Below, piece by piece: positions 1-11,462 of a stretch of 64,000 bases of DNA. The notes under the pieces were generated by a model that worked only from the letters and a program-made list of their open reading frames with translations, had not been told where the DNA came from and did no database searches. Source of the DNA: Polytrichum commune (lineage: Eukaryota; Streptophyta; Polytrichopsida; Polytrichales; Polytrichaceae). The stretch spans positions 58,218,001 to 58,282,000 of the forward strand of contig OX485804.1 of NCBI GenBank assembly GCA_950295325.1, written 5' to 3'. A program made the position numbers and the translations under genes. Numbering within the stretch: the stretch's first letter is position 1; each line of letters opens with the position of its first letter.

Positions 1-299
1 TGAATGTTTCGACATGGCTGTCATTCTTTGCGGAAGTTTTGATTGTTTCTTTATTTGCAACCAAATGATCTCATATTTGCTCCTTACGTTTCTCACTGTC
101 ATCACATGAAAATATGTTGGAAAATTTGTTCACAACGACTACTATAGGGCCTTTATTTCTCCTACTTGGATGCATTTCCAAATTATTTCTAACATTTTTT
201 AAATTTTAAATTTAATTTTAATAATAAGAAAACAATTAAAAACAATTTGTTTTATTTTGTATTTGTATTTTTTAAAATTATCTTCTATGAATACCATGT

Positions 300-1084
300 T
301 TCTATTTTTTATGATCTTTTTTATTTTGGAAACACATTAGCCTACATGCCTTAGTTCCCTCACAATAACCCAAAAACAAACATATGATGCCCTTCACATC
401 AAGTTTATCCCTCTTTTCATCTGACACCATCGCGTAGTAAAATGCATCCAAACAGACAAATGTGTGCAATGCAAGGCTTCCTTTGGCTCCATGCTTCTTT
501 CAACTTCATTTTCCTCGGGTGTAATGGAGTCCAACATCCTCGTTAGACATCAATTTTGAGTATAAACTGCATTGGCTACCGCTTCTGCTTGTAATAATTT
601 GTAAAGGTTTTGAGCATGAAACATATTCTTTGCCATCTCCACGATAATGCAGTTTATACTCTCCGGCATTTTGTTTTATTCATGCCTATACGGGGTAGAT
701 GTTTGTTTCTCAATGTCATGATCTTTTAAAAACCGCTCTAATGTGTTAGAAATGTACTCTCTGCCGTTGTCCGACCGAAATGCTTTGATATTGTGCTCCG
801 ATTTTGTTTCTATAAGCGTATTGAACTCCTTGAGCCTTTCAAAGCGCTCTCCTTTGGACTTCAACGAATATAACCATACAATTCTTAAGAAATCTTCAGT
901 GAAGGTCATGAAATACCTTGTACCACCCATGGATATGGTCCTTATGGGGCCACATATATCGGAATGCACAATTTCCAAAGGCTTAGTTACTCGTCTCCCC
1001 CTTCAGTTGGAGACGTGGCCTTATATTAATTGCCTTCAATGCACGTTTTCCAAAGCAACGAGGATATGAGATAATTTTTTTTTG
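300..1084 (-). pseudogene. Copia integrase core remnant
   Basis: Between 978 and 676 an open stretch carries the integrase pattern EIVHSDICGPI...GGTRYFMTF and RSDNGREYISN, which contain two of the catalytic acidic residues. The frame stops after TPYRHE, but the homology continues at the DNA level past about 660 (MPESINCIIVEMAKNMFHAQ) and to about 340 (VKGIICLFLGYCEGTKACRL) through frameshifts. Upstream CIEG and KPLEIVHSD blocks are also in different frames. Confidence 0.85.
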
Positions 1085-1089
1085 CCAAG
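1085..1089. repeat. Left 5-bp target-site duplication (CCAAG)
   Basis: Matches CCAAG at 2,464-2,468 immediately after the insertion; marks an LTR element integration event. Confidence 0.75.
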
Positions 1090-2463
1090 TGTGAGCCCAA
1101 AATGATGCTCACATGTGTTCTTAACTGTTCGAAATCATTAGAAGTTATGTTTTGATGTTTTATGATTATTCACAAAAATATAAAAATAATGAAGCTTGAA
1201 TGAAGTTATGTTTAGACTTTAGGCTCATGTGGAGTAGTTGATTAAAAGTTTAGGGGTGTGAAGAAAATTCCTTAGTTAGGTGAACGTAGTGTATGGTGAA
1301 CCAATGGTAGCTCTTTGATTTAAATGTTTGAATTAGAACCTAAGTTGTTGATTTAAGAGTTGAAGGCTTAGAGGATAGGATGAGAGCCTACAAAATAGCA
1401 AAGGATCAAAAGGCTTATCTTGAGCCTTGGGGGTGTTAATCTACTTCCTCTCAACTCACTATATAAACCCTCACTCTTTCCTCTCTCATCCTTTTTTTTT
1501 TTCGTGTTCCTTGGCACCCCACGTGTTATAAGTGTGGGTGTAGGAAGCAAGAACGGAGCACATGTGCGTGCAAGGTCTCAAGGTGAAGAACTAAAATTAA
1601 TTCACCTTGAAGTTAGTTTGACATTTGTTAGGAGTAGTCTTTGATTAAGACATTTAGAGCTTAGCTTGTTGTATGTGACTTATAGAATTTAGATTCATGA
1701 TATTTAGATTTATAATGTTTGAAATCATGGCATTTAGAATTGTAGCATCCACATTCATGTTGAATTTAAAGCTCTCTCTCCTCTAAGGAGTTGAGCTCTT
1801 AGAGCTTTGGGAAATACAGTATTTAGTCAAAGGGTTAGTTGCTGGAAATACAGTATTGGGTTCAGAAGTTAGACAGCTGGGACATTAGATTGGGTCATAG
1901 TTAGTTAATAAGAATATTACCTAATGCTAATTAGGTAATGAGCATTTAGCTAGGGAGTTGACTACAAGGCATCATAAGGTGATATAAAGGGGGGGAACTT
2001 GTAATTAAGTTGTTGGAATTGTAATCAAGCACTTAAGGGTGTCATGGCGAAGAATGAACGAACTTGGGATTGAATGGCGAAGAATTGCGGAAGAGGATGT
2101 AATGCTAAGTGATGAGAGTGATGAGTGTTTTTTTAACACTTGTGTACTCATCACATAGAGTCAACAAGTCACAACTTCAGCGAGGTGACGAGCTCTAGTG
2201 AAGAATCAATGGCCAGAACTAAGGTTTCAAGAAGGAAGTCCTTAAGAGCATGTGTAGCTAAGGCCGTGGGATGGACCCTTGAGGCGGCCAATGCTATACC
2301 CACTTAAGAAAATTGCATTAATAAAACATCATGACTTAAGAGAAGTTGGAGGTTCATTGAGATGGGACTTATATCTTATGTTGCTACTTTTGGTGTGACA
2401 CATGCGAGTCTCAAAACCATCACCCGGACTAGGACGCTTAAGGGTGGTGGGTTTGGCCTCACA
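1090..2463 (+). mobile_element. Solo LTR-like insertion inside the copia element
   Basis: A 1,374-bp segment starting TGTGAGCCCA and ending TGGCCTCACA (TG...CA ends with a short imperfect inverted repeat) is flanked on both sides by CCAAG (1,085-1,089 and 2,464-2,468), a 5-bp target duplication typical of LTR elements. Removing it joins the two copia halves. A TATA-like CTATATAAACC lies near 1,459 on the plus strand. No internal coding domain is seen, hence solo LTR rather than full element; strand is inferred from the TATA motif. Confidence 0.75.
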
Positions 2464-2468
2464 CCAAG
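2464..2468. repeat. Right 5-bp target-site duplication (CCAAG)
   Basis: Right-hand partner of CCAAG at 1,085-1,089. Confidence 0.75.
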
Positions 2469-2469
2469 G

Positions 2470-2935
2470 TTCATGTCATTCACAATGTTTTGGAGCGTAT
2501 GAATACCCTTCATGTTCAAATGACCAAGGCAGTGGTACTAAAAGTTGAGGACACCATCTCCTATTGGAGATTATACCAAGTTGGTCGCAGCCGCTCCATG
2601 TACCTTTGTAAAATTCATTTCGTAAAAATTGCCTTTGCATGGCGTAGTTGCAATCTGTTTTTATTATTTAAAAAATATATATTTTAAAGCTTTTACGAAA
2701 CATTCGTTTAGGTTGAATTTGACATAAATTTGTTTACCGAGAACAAATTGGTTTGAACCTTGGGTATGTGAAGCATATTTTTTATATAACTTTAGTTGAT
2801 TTTACCTCTCACGATTGTTTCTACTTAGACAACACTTTCATCATCCAAATGCACATTACGTGAAATGATTAGCTCATATGTGTCGAATATGGCCCTATAC
2901 GAAGTCTTGTGTCTGGTGGCTCCCGAATCCATGAT
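2470..2935 (-). pseudogene. Copia protease and gag-pre-integrase remnant
   Basis: The aspartic protease active-site pattern DSGAT is readable at about 2,930-2,915 (ATG GAT TCG GGA GCC ACC), followed by the copia blocks MLHIPKVQTNLFSVNKF and, in another frame, LGHLNMKGIHTLQNIV of the gag-pre-integrase zinc-binding region. Stops and frame changes occur throughout. The remnant ends where the LTR-like element is inserted. Confidence 0.82.
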
Positions 2936-3009
2936 TCACTTGCATGCGCTTTTGGAATGTGCCCCATTAGGCATTATAAATGCGTATTCATCATCGTCCT
3001 TCGTATTCT

Positions 3010-3756
3010 TCATATTTTTGTAGTCCTTGTTCTTTGTTTTGTAACAAAAATGCGTAATGTGGCCCGGTTTGCTATAATAAAATTACAACCTTGTGCCTCA
3101 GCGTAAAAATGAGTTGCCCCTTTAATTTTTCGCAACACCACGGTGATATCCTCACCTTGTGGCTCCTTCTCATTGTACTTCAACATCTCGTATATTAAAT
3201 AAACCATCATGTAGTCCATCGTAAGTTTCTTCATTGACATTGTCTCTAAGGCGTTGACGAAATGTTCGTAGGACGCCAATAAGCTCTTGAACAAAGTCAT
3301 GACCATGTCTTTGTCTCTTACGGATACTTCCAAACGAACGAGTTGATCTGTGAGTGCCTTAATCTTGTTGATGTGATCCAACAAGTCATCCTCCTTTTGC
3401 ATCTTGCACATGAAGAACTTGTAGTAGACGAAGAGGATGTTGGACAAAATTTTCGTCTTGTGAATGTTATAAAAGGTTTTGTACGCATTTGCGAGTCCTT
3501 TGCAACTCTTGATGGGTGCAAGTTGGTTGTCCGCCAAGTTGAGGCCGATGATGGACATTGCATTTTTTATGCACCTTTGGTATTCCTTTGACACTTTGGG
3601 ATCCGCATTGGAAGGTGGAGCTTCCTCGGATCCGTCCACAATATCCCAAAGATCCACGAATGCCAACAATATTTCAATTTTCAACTTCCAAAGGTTAAAG
3701 TTTCCTCCATTGAACTTGTCAATGATTTTAACAGCTTCATTCTTAGATGATGTCAT
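3010..3756 (-). pseudogene. Copia gag polyprotein fragment (UBN2/DUF4219-type)
   Basis: Open for 248 codons from an ATG (MTSSKNEAVKIIDKFNGG). The N-terminal pattern FNGGNFNLWKLKIE and the later KEDDLLDHINKIKALTDQL match copia gag proteins. Near the end the expected CCHC zinc knuckle is split by a frameshift: the Cys is in one frame and the residues YSKPGHITHFCYK in the next. It therefore ends out of frame before the protease. Gag would form the virus-like particle that packages element RNA; this copy cannot make a full polyprotein. Confidence 0.88.
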
Positions 3757-5120
3757 TGTACACTTGGATATATTAAAATTTTATTTAAACTAGTTTTTTT
3801 GGGCCTAAAATCAACCCAATACAAACTAAAAGATAACCTTTTACACCCAAAATATATGTTTGCACCTCAATGTAGTGGAAGCATGTCCATATGCTCTTAA
3901 ATGGGCCTCTTGATTTCTAAAATGTTAGATCTTCTACACCTCAAGAGAGGTATGAAGACACCTAAACCCTAAACCCTAAACCCTGAACGATCTTGAATAA
4001 ATGAGTTTGTATTTGAGTCAGAGTTCACAACAAAGAAGAAGAGGGCCAAATATTTTTGTCATAGGATTGCAACAAGTTGACAATGTTTGGTTCACCCGAG
4101 TTACCGACATTTTGGGTGCCGTATATTTTAGATACTATTGTGATGCAATCTCTGCATGTGTGTTAGAATGTATGTTGTTTGCTGGCTAGGGCAATTGAAT
4201 CAATTGGAATTACATTATCAATTGCATAGTCTGTAACAAGTTAAAACGCATACTATAGAATCATAACATCAAGACAACAATACGATTTTTTCTTACCAAA
4301 TTTTTGGCCCAACCTCTCCTACGAGCACTTTTGGCATGCTTTGGGATAACCTATTCCCCACTCTCCACCAATAGTAATGGCACTTGCAATGACCTTCAAG
4401 AAGGTGATTATCAAAATTTTAGAAAACCACGTAAGATTAAAAAATAGGGTCAATTTGATTTGTTTAGGGTAGATCTACCATAGCATTGTATATGTATACC
4501 CTACATGATTATATTATGTAAAAAAGGGTGGTGGATAATTCCTCCAATTTAGTAATCAGTAGAAATAAAAATAAGGTCATAGACATAGGATCCTCCCAAA
4601 AGTGTGTAGTAGGATTAGTAGAAGAATTATTGTTTGACTACTTGGATGAAGAAGTGTGTAGTTTTTGTCCAGATTTGAATTAAACGCGTTTGTATGGAAG
4701 GAAATGTCGTACGATTTTTTTGGGAGAAGGAATGTGCTGGCGTTTTTCAATGACCGTTGGGTTTTGCAACGGCGTTGAACATGTGATACCTTGCTGGATG
4801 CTTAGAACTTGATAACCTCCACTATCACCCTCAACCACTTCTTGCGATCAGTTTTGGTTTTGTCACAACCATACTACTCGATCGTCAAGCTCACGTTTCT
4901 CTGAGCATTTTATAGGGTTTTTTATTTTTATTTTTTATGTAGAGTGATGATACAGAGTGAGCACTTCCTTTGCAATGTTTTCCGCGTGTATTTGGTTTAG
5001 GATTTAGCTTTCATGGTTCGTATTTTTTGTTGGTTTTGTAGTTACGATTTATTTTTGTTGGTTTTGTAATTACGATTTATTTTTGGTGATTTATTTCGAT
5101 CAGCTGCAAATGGCATGGAG
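3757..5120. other. Intergenic, AT-rich; short interstitial telomere repeat inside
   Basis: No gene or long repeat is recognised apart from the telomere-like tract listed next. Duplicated phrases such as TTGTTGGTTTTGTA and TACGATTTATTTTTG occur at 5,025-5,085. Confidence 0.4.
3961..3986. repeat. Interstitial plant telomere-type repeat
   Basis: Three and a half units of CCCTAAA (the last one altered), the Arabidopsis-type telomere motif, within otherwise AT-rich DNA. The tract is short; such tracts can mark double-strand-break repair or act as telo-box promoter elements, but no gene start is evident nearby. Confidence 0.7.
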
Positions 5121-5369
5121 GAAGTCAAGTTGCTAACTACCTGGCCCCAGGTTAGGAAGAAGATTAATCACAGAAGTTCTGAAGCAACTAAGATTGGCGC
5201 CACCTGCTATTTTTTTTGATCTTGATGACTCATTGAGGTGCAGCCCTTCCCCAAAAATTAACACCGCATCCAAAATCAACACCGCATAAGCATAAAGATG
5301 AAGTGGATTACGAATCGACACCTAAAATCCCTCCTCCAACTATTCACCATGGTGGTTCCAGAAAATGCA

Positions 5370-5500
5370 TCCATCAAAGTCGCCTGATTTGGACGAACCA
5401 ACCCATACACTCGTTCTTTGTTGGATGCCTAAACCCTTGCCTTCAAGGAACCAGTGTACGGGTTGTTTCGCCCCAGCCAAAGTCCCCTTAGTGGAACATT
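5370..5500 (+). repeat. Diverged copy of the 53.5-54.2 kb repeat
   Basis: Shares long near-identical phrases with both units of the 345-bp duplication: ACTCGTTCTTTGTTGGAT (ACTCGTTCCTTGTTGGAT there), CCTAAACCCTTGCCT, GTGTACGGGT. This shows that the repeat is dispersed. The surrounding 5,120-5,560 has no recognised coding function. Confidence 0.6.
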
Positions 5501-5559
5501 TGGATGATAGCTCTGACGATGCCTTCCCTAAGGGAAAAAAGGTTCGGGAATTACCCTAG

Positions 5560-6756
5560 AATCCCTACACCATTCATTGTTATTTTTTGCACAAATCGGT
5601 AAAGAAGTTGGACACCAACGATGATTTCAACCTAAATAAGAGAACATCGGTGAATCAAGTGATCCGGACGACCCACAAATCAAATTCAACAAGAGGGTAT
5701 TAGAACATACCGTAGCACCATAGTTGGTTCGTGCAAAAATGATTCCCAAATAAAAAAACAAAAAAATTGGAAATTATGAACCCAATCAAATGAACAAGTG
5801 AAAAATTCTATTAGGAAAAAACTTATTAATGGAAGTTTTGGACTCCTCTAAGCTCCAACCATATCAACACGCCATAAGAGGTTGCATGCTAACGCATTAA
5901 TGGCTTGGCACCCTGCTCACTCAAAGCGGCAAACTCTCTTTCTATATTCATCTCCCTCTCCTCCTTGCTAATAGGGATAAAAGCAAAATCAACCTGTCAT
6001 TGTTTTGGTGCCATTTCTAATACTTTTCTCAAACATGTCAAAGTGCAAATACATACAAAAGACCTAACACATACATTGTGCAAAGACAAACAAGAGCCAT
6101 ACTAAATGAGGTTTGGGTGGATACTTAGGTTTAATGCCAAGAAGCCGCCACAAATGAATGAAAAAAACAACAACCTACTTCCAATACCGCTGGACCCTAC
6201 CAAAAAAATGAATCAAATATTTTAAAATCATAGCACTGACGAAATTTCTTAAATTTTTATTTTTAGTTGACGAACCTTATTTTTCAATTTTTTTTTTTTT
6301 TTTGAGGTGCACGAACCAGCTATGGTGCTACGGTAATACCACCACACCCACCTTGCTCGAGCTATACTGCACCATGGGCACACCCCTTTCGTTCCCATTG
6401 TGCATGTCCAAACAAATGAACAACATCACAAATCTCCACGCCCACATCAAGGGTATCAAGTCATCCATTCGACTTCATCAAGTTTTAGCAGCAATGTTTT
6501 GACATCTACACGGAGGCCAAGACCCTAAGCAACCAACGACCTCAATTGGCATTCCGAGGATGGAATGAGTTTTATTTGAAAGGGCAAAATGTTAACCAAA
6601 TGTTTTATGGTTTTACATTAGGTTCTTACTTATAGAAGGCCTGAGGATTGGGATTGGATAAAATTTTGATTGAATAGGTCATGAGGGGAACGCTTTGTAA
6701 TGGTTATCTTCAAATCAAATAGTTAAGGCTGAGAATGGAGCTCTATAGTAGTTTAA
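5560..6756. other. Intergenic, no recognised feature
   Basis: AT-rich sequence with a poly-T run near 6,288-6,303. I see no protein homology, tandem repeat or inverted repeat here. Confidence 0.35.
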
Positions 6757-7140
6757 GGGCCGGTTCACACTATGCCCAAGTCGAGAGGAGAAACGCCACT
6801 TTTTTGGACCAAACTATGTCGAGAGGAGAAACCTTTGGTCTGGAAAAGTATATTAAAATAATCCACTGTTAGATTTTGAATATTTTAATGAAAAAAAAGT
6901 TTGGCCTCTCGACGGAAGTTTGGGTCAAGCATTTTGCTCAACCCAAACTTTGCTCGAGAGGCCGAACTCTTGGCGCCATAACTTCCTAAAAGTGCTACCA
7001 CCTATGCTCTTTTGGAGGCAACGTCCTTTGGACTTCGGCCTCTAGTGTGAAGGCCGAGAGGACGGACTTTGGACATTTCTGCATTTTCATTGGTCCAAAC
7101 GCTTTTCCTCTCGAAGTTTGGCCATAGTGTGAACCGGCCC
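6757..7140. mobile_element. MITE family C, copy 1 (TAA target duplication)
   Basis: A 384-bp element with terminal inverted repeats GGGCCGGTTCACACTATG / CATAGTGTGAACCGGCCC flanked by TAA at 6,754-6,756 and 7,141-7,143. Internal inverted blocks (CTCTCGACGGAAGTTTGGGT / ACCCAAACTTTGCTCGAGAG) make most of it foldback. TAA duplications fit PIF/Harbinger (Tourist-like) elements. Non-coding, so it would need a transposase from elsewhere. A close copy lies at 50,404-50,752. Confidence 0.85.
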
Positions 7141-7859
7141 TAAACATACATCGCAGCAGGGTGGACACCGCTTGTGAGACTCCTAGTACCTTGTATTCCT
7201 TGTACTTGCTAAACATTCTTACAGTGGGATGAATTCATTCAAACAAAACTCCTTTGTGTGTATATTTAGATTGGTGTATGTCTGTGAAGCATTGGTTAAA
7301 TTATGTATATGTGCATTCGATTCGTGCATACAACTCATCCTGGTTTATTGGACCTTCTAGCATATATCATAGACAAGATTTATGATGGCCATGCTTGGTG
7401 CACCAACAAGACAACAAATAACAAACATTTGAAACAAGCTTGGTATGACTTTCTGAAGGTCCACATGTGTGAGTAATCTTCAATCCCTTAACGAATCCTA
7501 TGAATATGTCTCTCAAAATGGTGGTGTTTGCAATTGCAAATAGTGGATTGAGATTACACCACTCTTTTATGGTTAGTATGCATTGATTTTAGTACTCCAA
7601 GGTCCATTGCAAGGTTTGTCATGCCCCCCCCAATCTATCTTATTGTTTGTTATGCAAGGATATATATATATATGTTCACTCTCAATCTCTAGACATGTCG
7701 CGTGCTTATATCCACTTGGGTATGCACAACCACCATGTGTCTCTAGGAGTGTGTTGTGAGTCGCTAGAGATTGCTTACTAGTGTATGGCAAATTAGGTGA
7801 TCTAAACCCCTACAACAAAGAACTCACCAATTGTTATGGCTACTAGTAAACAAATTCTG

Positions 7860-9660
7860 ACAAGTTACATCCTCAAATCCCCTCTCCCAAGTGAAAAGAA
7901 TTATCTTCAAGAAGTGCCATTGGAGGTGGTCATGGATACATTTTCCACTCTAGCTTCCCCAACTATAGGATACTTGTGGCAGGTCCAAAGTGATTTATTC
8001 ATAATGGGATGAGTACCTTTAGTAGTATCATCTTGGATAATATATGGGCTTAAGTACATGGAGGTGACATGGAGAATTATTAGATCTTGTTTGACTATGT
8101 CAAGTGCCTTCACGAATGGACTACAATGGCATGTCACATGTTTGACAACAAACATTGCATTGTTGATGTTGCAATGAAGTCATGTTGTGATATGCAATGG
8201 GAGGATGCACAATCACATACCTTATTATGGGAAAATCTTAATTTTAAGATGATGGAGAATGTGTGTCCCAAGTGTAATCTTGAAGTAATTCATGGCAAAC
8301 TATGCCCAAAATAATTGGATTACCGTGAAGAAGATTCATGCTAATGGTGACCCATATGTTCCTATCGAGGGTCGTGAACGTACATCCCTCTTTTTGTGTC
8401 CACCAATCTGGATAAACTAACCCAAAAACACATAAGACCTTCATTGTAACATCAACAAAAACAATTTTGTAAGGATGACAAGGACGTAAAGAGTATGGAG
8501 GATGCCAACATCAAATACCATGTAATACGGGCTCAAGAGTGTTTGTCATCATGAGCAACCATAGAGGAGGGCATGTAACGTTTGTTGGAGTAGTTGGGAT
8601 TATGGCATTTTTGATATAGACAACGGGGAGGTGTAATGCTCATTGTAAGTTTCTTCAAATACATGAGTGTATATCCTCTAACAGTTTTGGGTCTCATTTC
8701 ATTTATTTCTTTTCTTACTTCCTTTCCATTATGTACTTCAAAATTTTGACTTTGGATTCAAAGTGCTAAGATGCCAATTTGCAACACGCGCGGGGGGGGG
8801 GGGGGGGGACAATGCAAAACAAATGGCTGCAACATTTTGAAAACTAAATGATATATTTGTACAAGGCACTTGTGGATGAAAAGATATAAACATTCACGTA
8901 AATCACTAATTACAACTCTTGGTTTAGAGGGGGGCTCTTCGGGGAAGGGGATGTCCAAGCATCATTGAAGTTTAAGGTTGCATCACACACCAGTGATCCA
9001 AAGCTACTTACAGGGGCAATGAAGTCATATCCTTTGGCAAAGGGTCTTAACATAAGGAATCGCGTACTAAAGTGGTTTGGTTTATTTCCATCAACCAAGC
9101 AGAAACTAGACTTGCCACATGGTTCCGAATATGATTTTCATCAACTTGATATAGTGAATAACTCCATCCCTTGCCCAAACACAAGGTCACAAAGAGCATG
9201 CATTGAGGAGTCCTTCAAACATGACGAGAATATGATGTCTCACACCACCAATGTGTTAGTGTCAGAGTGTCCTGAATCTTAGTGGCATATTGAGATTGCC
9301 TTTATCCTTCCAAGAAAGAGTGTTAGGCATTACATGCCAACATGTGTCAAGTGAAAGTCGGGAAGGGTACACATGGCACACCTGCACCAACATACACGAG
9401 TATGAATAAGGAATTCTAGTCCAATAGCTATGTTCTTTCATATATTTGGTTTTGCACAAATGACATGAATTGTTGCAGGAAGGGGAGCAAGGGAAATGGG
9501 TGCCTGATTGATCAAGCGCTCTAAATGTATGGCTTGGTGAAGGTTGGTACAAAATAAATGAAAGGAGGTTTTTGCATTGGGGGATGTTGGAATCCAACTG
9601 CAACAACATGAAGCCTTGTCACCATATCATCAATCAAGGACAATGTCTAACACCCCCATC
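7860..9660 (+). pseudogene. Frameshifted coding remnant, unrecognised (possibly transposase-like)
   Basis: Several protein-like stretches follow one another on the plus strand in changing frames: FDYVKCLHEWTTMACHMF (8,087 onward), then a part ending in VPIEGRERTSLF, NLDKLTQKHIRP (about 8,290-8,440), then 8,965-9,282 (a 105-codon open stretch with LKWFGLFPSTKQKLDLPHGS), then WHIEIAFILPRKSV (about 9,280-9,320). Continuous protein character with indels suggests an old pseudogene, perhaps from a multicopy transposon family. A poly-G tract lies between the pieces. I cannot name the family. Confidence 0.45.
8789..8808 (+). repeat. Poly-G tract
   Basis: An uninterrupted run of about 17-18 G after CGC; may also be a sequencing or assembly trouble spot. 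Confidence 0.8.
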
Positions 9661-9800
9661 CTTCACTGCGCCCGGGAGCAAGATTCAACCCGAACTTGGG
9701 TTTAATGGAAAGGGGACACCTTGAATAGAAAGGGAGCATGTCCCTTCAAATAATGAGCACTATGTACATTGATATGTGCAATCGGATTGCCTTACACTAA

Positions 9801-10305
9801 GGGCCACTTCACATACAAGACTGAGAGCCCGTGACCATTACACTTCAAGCACTCTCATTGGTGAACAAGGCAGAGCCGGTCCAAGTTCGTTGCTTCACAC
9901 TACGCTTGAGGGACCAACGGAGTATGTGAATGCAAGATGGATGTAAAGTCTACATGGATTCCTACATGGCATCGGATGGATCATGTTTCATGGTCACTTG
10001 GACTATTTTCAAAAAACACCTCTTAGAGGTAGGCCTAACACAAAACCACTGGGAGACCGTGGCACTCCGAACACTCGCAACCGTTGATTTATTTTATTTT
10101 ATCATGTGTGAGGACCTGCATGAATACAAATTTGTTGAAATAGCATTTGGTTGAGGGCCCGGTCACATATGACTTCACACTACACTTGAGGGTCTGTGAC
10201 CACACTACACGAATCTGGAGGTGTGTTGGGACGGCCTTTGGACACTTTCTTTTGGGCTCTCACAATTTCATGGTCACGGCTCTTGGCTCATGTGTGAAGT
10301 GGCCC
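9801..10305. mobile_element. MITE with TAA duplication (family C-like ends)
   Basis: A 505-bp element with ends GGGCCACTTCACA... and ...TGTGAAGTGGCCC, flanked by TAA at 9,798-9,800 and 10,306-10,308. Subterminal copies of CACTTGAGGG and CACACTAC occur inside. No open coding capacity; the ends resemble family C, but the interior differs. Confidence 0.75.
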
Positions 10306-10316
10306 TAATATACTAA

Positions 10317-10783
10317 GAGCATCGCCACCCATCCCAGACTGAATTGAAAATTGGATGTAGAGTAGTTCAGTTCAGTCTGGAATTGCCCCACCCATGTGCA
10401 AAATGGATGAGTTGAACTACTCTACATCCGATTTTCAGTGAATGTCCTACAAAACTTAGTTGTTTTGCAGTGAACAAGCTGCCCTGAACGGCAACAATGG
10501 GAGAATAAGACAAGCGAATCAATTTACCCGGAGAAAAAAACAAGGACACCGGTTTTGCCCTAAATACCATATTTAGTGTAGTTTACAGATGAAACGGTTG
10601 AGTTTGAGAAGTAACCAGCTGAAGCTCCTCATGTGTCGAAAAAGTACCCCGAAGAAAATTACCCTGAAAATGCAGCGACGGGTGGGGCACCTGAACAATC
10701 TGCAACCTAACCTGAACTGAACTGAAAACCGATGAATAGCATCAAAGCATCAGTTCAGGGCGCCACCATGGGTGGTGATGCCC
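10317..10783. mobile_element. MITE with GRGCATCRCCACCCAT ends
   Basis: The ends GAGCATCGCCACCCATCC and, reversed, GGGCATCACCACCCATGG are inverted repeats about 467 bp apart. Inside, AGAGTAGTTCAGTTCAGTCT and GTTGAACTACTCTACATCC form a further hairpin. It lies only 8 bp beyond the previous element's TAA. Target duplication is unclear (TAA left, TTA right). Confidence 0.65.
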
Positions 10784-10789
10784 TTAACA

Positions 10790-11460
10790 ATGCACACTCT
10801 TTTTAGATACCATTATAAAAGCAAACAATTCCAGATTTCATTTCTTTTTCTTCTTTTTTATATTGTGGTTGCTACACAGACGAATGAACAAAGTTGTAAG
10901 CTTTTGCAATTTGGTTTCAATCCAAGGCGATTAATTTGCATGGGTAAGAAGGAAGGCACGTAATCGGACCGAGCTCTACAGTCGACTAATCATGAACCTG
11001 TGTTGATATTCCTTGCAAGGAAACCACCACCGTGATTTTTGTCACAGCATGGGACGAGCAATAAGTTAAGTTGAAGTTGGTTAGTTATAAGGTCCCACAC
11101 ACGGACTCTGATTCCGAAGCCAATCCATGCATGTCTGCAAGGATCGATCTGACCCTTCAGATACATGATGTCTTTACACTCACTTTACAACTGTTGATTC
11201 ACTTATTGAGCTTCTATATATAAGTGGACTTGCAGTGTGCACCGTTGAGATGAAGAAGACGTACGGCGTTTACGTTACATGAGGAAGATCATTTGATTTG
11301 ATGGGCATTAAGTAAGTTATCACCCACTGATTTGACGACGGGCCTTTTAATGTTAAAGGTGGTGTCACGGGAGGCTTTAGTGGTTTATATATGGCACGTT
11401 TGACTGGTCCCCGTTCACTATTCCAAAAGTGCGTTCCTCATGTCTTCAATGACATGACTT
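10790..11460. other. Intergenic, no recognised feature
   Basis: No gene-like or repeat structure is supported here. Confidence 0.35.
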
Positions 11461-11462
11461 AG

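Larger units (their letters stand above)
300..3756 (-). mobile_element. Degenerate Ty1/copia retrotransposon (gag-PR-INT portion)
   Basis: Read on the minus strand, copia parts occur in order: gag (3,756 to about 3,010), zinc-knuckle remnant (about 3,070-3,020), protease (about 2,930-2,800), gag-pre-integrase (about 2,720-2,470), integrase (about 1,080-300). The reading frame is broken many times. I see no reverse transcriptase or RNase H on the left, so the element is cut off or lost there. It is interrupted by the LTR-like insertion at 1,090-2,463. A non-functional fossil. Confidence 0.88.

Noticed and set aside
9262-9609. 115-codon minus-strand frame
   Set aside because: Antisense to the plus-strand coding remnant, which has better protein-like continuity.
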